A DNA stretch of 49,257 nt, taken from contig NZ_JACXAI010000042.1 of assembly GCF_014773385.1 (NCBI RefSeq), forward strand, positions 1 to 49,257, given 5' to 3'. The DNA is from Metabacillus arenae (lineage in GTDB: Bacteria; Bacillota; Bacilli; Bacillales; Bacillaceae). Below, in pieces: positions 45,701 through 49,257 of the stretch; position 1 is the stretch's first letter, and each line of letters opens with the position of its first letter. The notes under the pieces are model-generated. The model was not told the origin of the DNA. It saw only the letters and a list, made by a program, of their open reading frames with translations, and searched no databases. The translations under genes were made by a program, and so were the position numbers.

Positions 45701-45817
45701 ACAAATAGCACATATTCATTTCTGCTGGAGGCTGAAAGAACGGTTATGTTTGCAACAGATAAAAAGGGAAATGTCATTTCCGTTTACCGTCCAGATGAGG
45801 TTGGGATTAATAGCTAA
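42740..45817 (+). CDS. Large clan-A glycoside hydrolase with flanking amidotransferase-like domains
   Basis: A 1025-residue cytoplasmic protein. Residues 1-235 resemble a glutamine-amidotransferase-like/ThuA-type fold (IVIFYDSSFPIDGERP, DCFINIHGPYF, KGIVHIGGIPF) without an evident nucleophilic cysteine. Residues 240-335 look like a beta-sandwich. Residues 345-745 form a TIM barrel with acid/base Glu492 in WDLINEPS and nucleophile Glu657 in LIQETGIMYV, the GH-A pattern. Residues 750-900 resemble the beta-galactosidase (GH42) middle domain, and the end is a small beta domain. It could be a beta-galactosidase or related exo-enzyme; the exact GH family is not clear to me. GGAGGT precedes the ATG. 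Confidence 0.75.
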   Translation: MSNIVIFYDSSFPIDGERPTGSFFENFNNEIIVADAASLGKVLANNEVDCFINIHGPYFPKNAWQAVYNYLNSGKGIVHIGGIPFRIPCYMVNGNWELEREQTAYHQQLNIHEALHVNSEPIAFLQHNDDIPVFSGIEDLFTIEDTCNFVLHVTKSSAIDAEMGSVGPMDASIYPLLKGISKSGREVAAPSVLIENTKGKFTGGRWLFINQKVNERFWTEKGAHAIQELALYVANGVTEIWLKTNYATYEEGERPKVTLQLQSFKNAPAEWTLSTTITKNDEPVFTKKEVIKASQQLNALSFIIPIDMMPGLYGITCHAVSSTGETRILHQGFWGMDKKLLKTGDPLSCDRDYFQKDGRPLPIVGMTYMSSDVARYFLFLPNPYVWDRDMAQMKRAGINYIRTGIWTAWGNMMFVDGHVDENVLRSIDAFILCAKKHDLEVTFNFFSFTPERWGGENPYLDPRSVEAQKRFITAIVSRHTETSNINWDLINEPSLFDPSRTFSGPRTLHDKYDRKAYREWLKKRHSSIRELQEKWNMTEQELPSFDAIEPPEPSEINFGIKDMLFGKKGLKWLDYTLYTMDMHNRWAKELTETIKQLAPNQLVTVGQDEALGSQRPSPLFYSEAVDYTTNHTWWLMDQLVWDGIFTKTPTKPNLIQETGIMYVENPNNQAKRSEEELRNILERKYAYAFSTGGAGAVQWLWNTNYYMNNINESNIGAIRADGTEKPETNVSYDFGAFIKDTRDLFKGRELEEIAVVFPYSNDFSNRRLALHATMKLTRTLAYEMNIPFRALSEYHLDGLKNEPPKLVVVPSPHNFSTTSLTTILEVVKEQDITLLFTGPINLDEYWHDTGRMRDILGSTGIENILREEMLEINEKHYPISFGGERIAETMKEVLISDQNSMTIKEISYGKGEIIWCPLPIELNERSEPIIALYEYVIQKAGVHEQIDWQKGVLPGNYGRKLSFENGSLFIFVSEFAKETSIKIKDPETNSTYSFLLEAERTVMFATDKKGNVISVYRPDEVGINS

Positions 45818-45858
45818 GAAAGAATGGTTGTTCCAATCACAGAACAACCATTCTTTCG
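45818..45858 (+). terminator. Long hairpin after the large glycoside hydrolase
   Basis: A 16-bp perfect stem, GAAAGAATGGTTGTTC (45818-45833) with GAACAACCATTCTTTC (45842-45857), loop of 8 bases. There is no clear T-run after it, so it may be a partial terminator. Confidence 0.7.
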
Positions 45859-46014
45859 GTCATTGGTATGATTGGAGGATTCTGAATTTCTGCCATATCA
45901 ACTCGATGAGAAAGGGAGGATGGACATTAAAAAGGTAAACGGGAAGTAAACCCCAACTGAGGGAAGTTTCACTTAATATGCTGACAACTTGTCCGAAAAT
46001 ATCTAAATTTATGA

Positions 46015-46100
46015 TATAATTGGATCATAAAAAAGGGGAAACTGTCGAATAATCCTCCTGTCGAGATATCGGATTCTGCAAAAAAATGAAAGCGGTTTAA
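46015..46100 (+). promoter_or_regulatory. Promoter element and cre-like site upstream of yesL-like gene
   Basis: TATAAT at 46015-46020 is a good -10; no convincing -35 at 17 bases. ATGAAAGCGGTTTAA (46086-46100) matches the CcpA cre consensus WTGNAARCGNWWWCA except at one position. It would lie downstream of the start site, fitting roadblock repression by glucose. Confidence 0.5.
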
Positions 46101-46199
46101 TAAGAAATCGGCAAATAGTCCGGTTTGTTTTCTTACCTCTGTCTTATAACTTCAAGAATACACGTGGGAAGCATTTTTATGAGAGAGGGGATTTCAGAA

Positions 46200-46820
46200 A
46201 TGACATCTTTACATGGTATTTTTAAATGGGTGTATGATTTAGGGGATTGGTTGGCTAAAATCATGTATCTTCACATACTTTGGGTCATATTTACATTTCT
46301 TGGACTGGGCGTTTTCGGAATATCGCCGGCAACAGCTGCATTATTCTCAGTTATACATAAGTGGTTAGAAAAAGATTTTGATATTCCGATCTTTAAGAAT
46401 TTCTATTCAGTATATAAAACCCAATTTTTAAAAGCAAATAGGTTAGGGATTATTTTGATTGGTTTAGGCATATTTTTATATTTTGATATGAAAATCTCAC
46501 AACAGTACATCCAATTGTTATATGTTCACCTCTTTTTATTAATGATTAGTTTCCTGTATTTTCTTACAGTCTTATATTTCTTTCCTGTATTTGTACGTTA
46601 CGAACTCAAATTTTTCCTATATTTCAAACAATCATTTTTTGTTGCATTGGCTCGTCCACTAGAATCAATTGCAATGATCATTTGTCTGATTCTATTATAT
46701 TACTTATTTAGTTTCCTGCCTGTTCTTCTATTTTTTGGCGGATCTTCCATGATTGCTTTTCCGCTTGCTTGGTTTGGATATCGAGCATGTATAGGAATAG
46801 AGGAAAGGAAATTGAACTAA
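46200..46820 (+). CDS. YesL-family (DUF624) membrane protein
   Basis: From the ATG at 46200 (GAGAGGGG upstream) it has 206 residues, like B. subtilis YesL. About five hydrophobic helices are visible. The conserved GVFGISPATAALFSVIHKW follows the first. The longer frame from 46125 has no start signal. YesL proteins accompany carbohydrate-responsive sensor/AraC regulators and sugar ABC transporters; their biochemical role is unknown. The next gene starts shortly after its stop. Confidence 0.85.
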   Translation: MTSLHGIFKWVYDLGDWLAKIMYLHILWVIFTFLGLGVFGISPATAALFSVIHKWLEKDFDIPIFKNFYSVYKTQFLKANRLGIILIGLGIFLYFDMKISQQYIQLLYVHLFLLMISFLYFLTVLYFFPVFVRYELKFFLYFKQSFFVALARPLESIAMIICLILLYYLFSFLPVLLFFGGSSMIAFPLAWFGYRACIGIEERKLN

Positions 46821-46862
46821 ATAGTGGCTAGTTTATTTAGAGATATAGGGGAGGGGAATTTG

Positions 46863-49115
46863 TTGCGTAATAGGATTAAATCTCGGCTATTATATAAATA
46901 TATCGTCTCCTATCTTCTTGTTTTTCTTGTTCCATTTCTGATTATGAGTACGATTATTTATTATAATTCTGTATCCAGCCTGCGTCAGGAAATTGAACAA
47001 TCAAATATAAATAAATTAGAGCAAGTAGAAAATCTAACAAACGAACGCATGAAAGAATTAAAAACTCTCGCAGCAAGAATTTCATATGATCCAAGACTGA
47101 CGCCATATATGATCAGCCATAACTATTACAGTGGGGAAGCAATTGAGGAATTAAAAAAATATAAAGCAAATAGTTCGATCATTGAGGAGCTATTTGTTTA
47201 TTATCATAATAATGAGACAATATACTCTACGAATGGGTCGTATTCCATAGACGCCTTGATGGAAAGAAAATATCGGTTCGGTGAATGGAAAAAAGAAGAT
47301 CTTATCAGTGATTTGCATGAGAAAATACCATTCATAAAACCTGTTAATCAAGTAGTTATCGATAATGAAAAGTATAAAAATATGATTGCTTATTTTTTTC
47401 CGATAGCTCCTAGCAGTCACAATCCTTACGGTACTGTTTTGTATTTTATAGAGGAATCGACGATGACAGATTTGATTCAAAACATATTAGGGGAATCTGA
47501 AGGCAATGTATATATTTTCAATGAAAATAATCAGGTTATTGCATCGGCTATTAATGATGAATCAATTGGGAAAGAGCAATTAGAGTCTCTTTCTATTGAT
47601 CATTACGGGGTTGATAATGTTGAATTAAATGGGAAAGATTATTCACTTGTGTCCGTTAAATCGGAGATGAGCGGGTGGAAGTTTATAACGTTGATGGATA
47701 CTGATCAGTTTTTTAAACGGCTCGATAATTGGACAATATTAATTTTTGCAATGTTAATTGTCCTTTTAATTGTTGGCTTTGTATTGGCTGTATTACTTGG
47801 AAAAAATCAATATAAACCGATTCAAAATCTGTTTGAAATAACAAAGAGGAATGGAAAGAAAACTGCTGATTTTGAAGGTGGAAATGAATTAGAGACCATT
47901 CAGAAGACAATAACACATGTATTTAAAGACCATCAGATTTTGAATGAAACGATTTATAGGCAAAAACCTTTTGCTAGAGATCAATTTTTAGTGAAACTGC
48001 TAAAAGGTGATTTCAGTGATCAAGAAGAATTAAATTTGCTGCTGGATTCGTTAAATATTCAAATGCAGGAAGGGCATTATTTTGTGACGATTGTATATTT
48101 TGAAAAAGGAACTTTTAATGAGGACAATTTAGAAGAAAGGGAAAAAGCTTTTAACATCTTATCGAATTTTTCTTTGGAAAACGCCATAGCACATGGTATT
48201 GATTTGTTTTATAATGATGCAATGGCCGTAATTGTAAGTATGGATCAAGTAACCGATGCTAACAAAGAACGCCAAAAGCTTGTTCCCTCCATACAGCAGT
48301 TTATTCAAGAAACTTGCCTTTTAGATCCTACCATTGGGGTAGGGGGGCTTTACAATGAGAAAAACCGGATAAACCGTTCTTATATCGAAGCGCTTACAAC
48401 ATTGGAATATAAATTTGTCAAGCCCCAAGGAAGTATTATCTACTTTGAAGAAATCAGTATGCAGGCGGAACAGTCACTTGGATATCCGAAAGAAGAACAA
48501 ATGAAGCTAGTCCAATGTATAAAGCAAGGGGACAAGATTGTTGCTGCTGAGACTTTACGCACCATGTTTACAAATCTGGCTGATAAAGATCTTTCCATCC
48601 AAGTATTAAAATGCATCTGCTTTGATATTATCAATTCAGTTGTGAAAACTATTACTGAAATAGGGCTGAGAAAACATATCCAGGATTTTAATAGAATAGT
48701 TGATTTTAATTCTATTGAACAATTACACGAGCAGCTCCACAAAATCGTTCTTGCAATATGTGAAGAGGTTGAGGATAAGAAAGAGAGCCATAATGATAAG
48801 CTGCGAAATGATATTTTGGATTATATTAAAGCCAATTATAAATTGTATGAGCTGTCTCTCGAAAGTATAGCACTTGAATTTCAATTATCTATATCTTACC
48901 TTAGTCGGTTTATAAAAGGACAAACGGGAGTTACCTTTACACAATATATCCAGGATCTTCGTATGGAAGATGTGAAGAAGCAGTTAAAGGAGACAGATCA
49001 GCCAATTAAAGATATCGTCATTCAAGTAGGTTATAAAGATGTTGCGAATTTTACGAGAAAATTCAAGAAAATAGTTGGAGTAACACCTGGACAGTATCGT
49101 AATTTAAGTAGATGA
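46863..49115 (+). CDS. Membrane-bound AraC-family regulator (YesS-like)
   Basis: A one-component sensor-regulator of about 750 residues. One helix near residues 10-32, an extracellular sensor region of about 250 residues, and a second helix (289-312, TILIFAMLIVLLIVGFVLAV) flank an external cache-like domain. After a cytoplasmic linker the last 100 residues form an AraC-type double HTH (SLESIALEFQLSISYLSRF...VGYKDVANFTRKFKK). B. subtilis YesS (761 residues) has the same layout. I prefer TTG at 46863, after GGGGAGGGG; the GTG at 46824 is an alternative. It probably controls the adjacent glycosidase genes. Confidence 0.85.
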   Translation: MRNRIKSRLLYKYIVSYLLVFLVPFLIMSTIIYYNSVSSLRQEIEQSNINKLEQVENLTNERMKELKTLAARISYDPRLTPYMISHNYYSGEAIEELKKYKANSSIIEELFVYYHNNETIYSTNGSYSIDALMERKYRFGEWKKEDLISDLHEKIPFIKPVNQVVIDNEKYKNMIAYFFPIAPSSHNPYGTVLYFIEESTMTDLIQNILGESEGNVYIFNENNQVIASAINDESIGKEQLESLSIDHYGVDNVELNGKDYSLVSVKSEMSGWKFITLMDTDQFFKRLDNWTILIFAMLIVLLIVGFVLAVLLGKNQYKPIQNLFEITKRNGKKTADFEGGNELETIQKTITHVFKDHQILNETIYRQKPFARDQFLVKLLKGDFSDQEELNLLLDSLNIQMQEGHYFVTIVYFEKGTFNEDNLEEREKAFNILSNFSLENAIAHGIDLFYNDAMAVIVSMDQVTDANKERQKLVPSIQQFIQETCLLDPTIGVGGLYNEKNRINRSYIEALTTLEYKFVKPQGSIIYFEEISMQAEQSLGYPKEEQMKLVQCIKQGDKIVAAETLRTMFTNLADKDLSIQVLKCICFDIINSVVKTITEIGLRKHIQDFNRIVDFNSIEQLHEQLHKIVLAICEEVEDKKESHNDKLRNDILDYIKANYKLYELSLESIALEFQLSISYLSRFIKGQTGVTFTQYIQDLRMEDVKKQLKETDQPIKDIVIQVGYKDVANFTRKFKKIVGVTPGQYRNLSR

Positions 49116-49126
49116 TAAGCCCTACC

Positions 49127-49160
49127 AAAGCTATGATTTTTTATAATCATGGCTTTTTTG
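49127..49160 (+). terminator. Terminator after the AraC-family regulator
   Basis: AAAGCTATGATT and AATCATGGCTTT form a 12-bp stem (one G-U), followed by a T-run. Confidence 0.8.
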
Positions 49161-49204
49161 ATAGTTTCAGAAAGCATTCCTGTATTAAAGCAAAATGGGG
49201 TTTG

Positions 49205-49257
49205 AATAAAAAAAGTCCCCTTGGTATGATACGAGGTGTCCAAAGCTGCGCAGCACA
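49205..49257 (-). other. Possible 3' end of a minus-strand gene at the window edge
   Basis: Read on the minus strand, CCTCGTATCATACCAAGG forms a hairpin with one mismatch and is followed by GGGACTTTTTTT, like an intrinsic terminator. The remaining bases are too few to identify a gene. Confidence 0.3.

Noticed and set aside
49205-49257. Insertion sequence end at the window edge
   Set aside because: Only about 50 bases are available; a terminator-like hairpin is visible but no transposase sequence.

Overview
The window looks like chromosome from a low-GC, Gram-positive, spore-forming Bacillaceae species. Ribosome binding sites are strong, ATG/GTG/TTG starts are mixed, and intrinsic terminators are frequent. 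From med-comZ to yjbO the gene order matches Bacillus subtilis: med-comZ, fabH-fabF, yjaZ, appDFABC, yjbA, trpS, oppABCDF, yjbC-spx, yjbE, mecA, coiA, pepF, yizD, roxS, yjbH-yjbI, yjbJ(cwlQ), yjbK, yjbL, yjbM, nadK, yjbO. The species cannot be named from sequence alone.

Layout. 1-1560: a GC-rich dispersed repeat, then the competence genes med and comZ. 1669-4762: a yjzB-like gene, then fabH and fabF behind a FapR-type operator, with a folded repeat-like element between them. 4779-5337: a nested tandem array built on 20-21-nt units. 5464-12386: the metalloprotease yjaZ and the App oligopeptide ABC operon. 12530-15313: yjbA, trpS (minus strand, T-box leader) and a DUF3899 gene. 16139-21960: a second (Opp) oligopeptide permease. 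22188-26106: a segment without B. subtilis synteny, holding a YheC/D-like ATP-grasp protein, a Cys-containing small protein, repeat elements, a DUF4015 glycosidase-like protein and a small membrane protein. 26348-31641: yjbC, spx, yjbE, mecA, coiA and moaB. 31844-35864: pepF, yizD, the small RNA roxS, a second 21-nt array, yjbH and yjbI. 36255-40729: cwlQ, yjbK, yjbL, the small alarmone synthetase yjbM, NAD kinase and a pseudouridine synthase. 41290-49115: a carbohydrate locus absent from the B. subtilis order (GH29 fucosidase, a 1025-residue clan-A-type hydrolase, a YesL-type membrane protein and an AraC regulator with an extracellular sensor).

How the genes fit together. Spx, its ClpXP adaptor YjbH, the ClpC adaptor MecA, Med/ComZ, CoiA, the truncated haemoglobin YjbI and the redox small RNA RoxS form a stress, competence and redox neighbourhood. 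The App and Opp systems import oligopeptides for nutrition and quorum sensing, and PepF can degrade short peptides. FabH/FabF provide fatty acid initiation and elongation.

The least expected content is in the intergenic DNA. Two arrays of unrelated sequence (4.8-5.3 kb and 34.2-34.5 kb) share a 21-nt repeat period and nested higher-order duplication, and a weaker third lies at 40.8 kb. There is also a pseudoknot-capable element between fabH and fabF, families of 13-mer odd palindromes (GGTGCCAGGCACC and relatives), and hairpin repeats around the trpS T-box. No tRNA, rRNA, CRISPR array, intact insertion sequence or prophage was seen.
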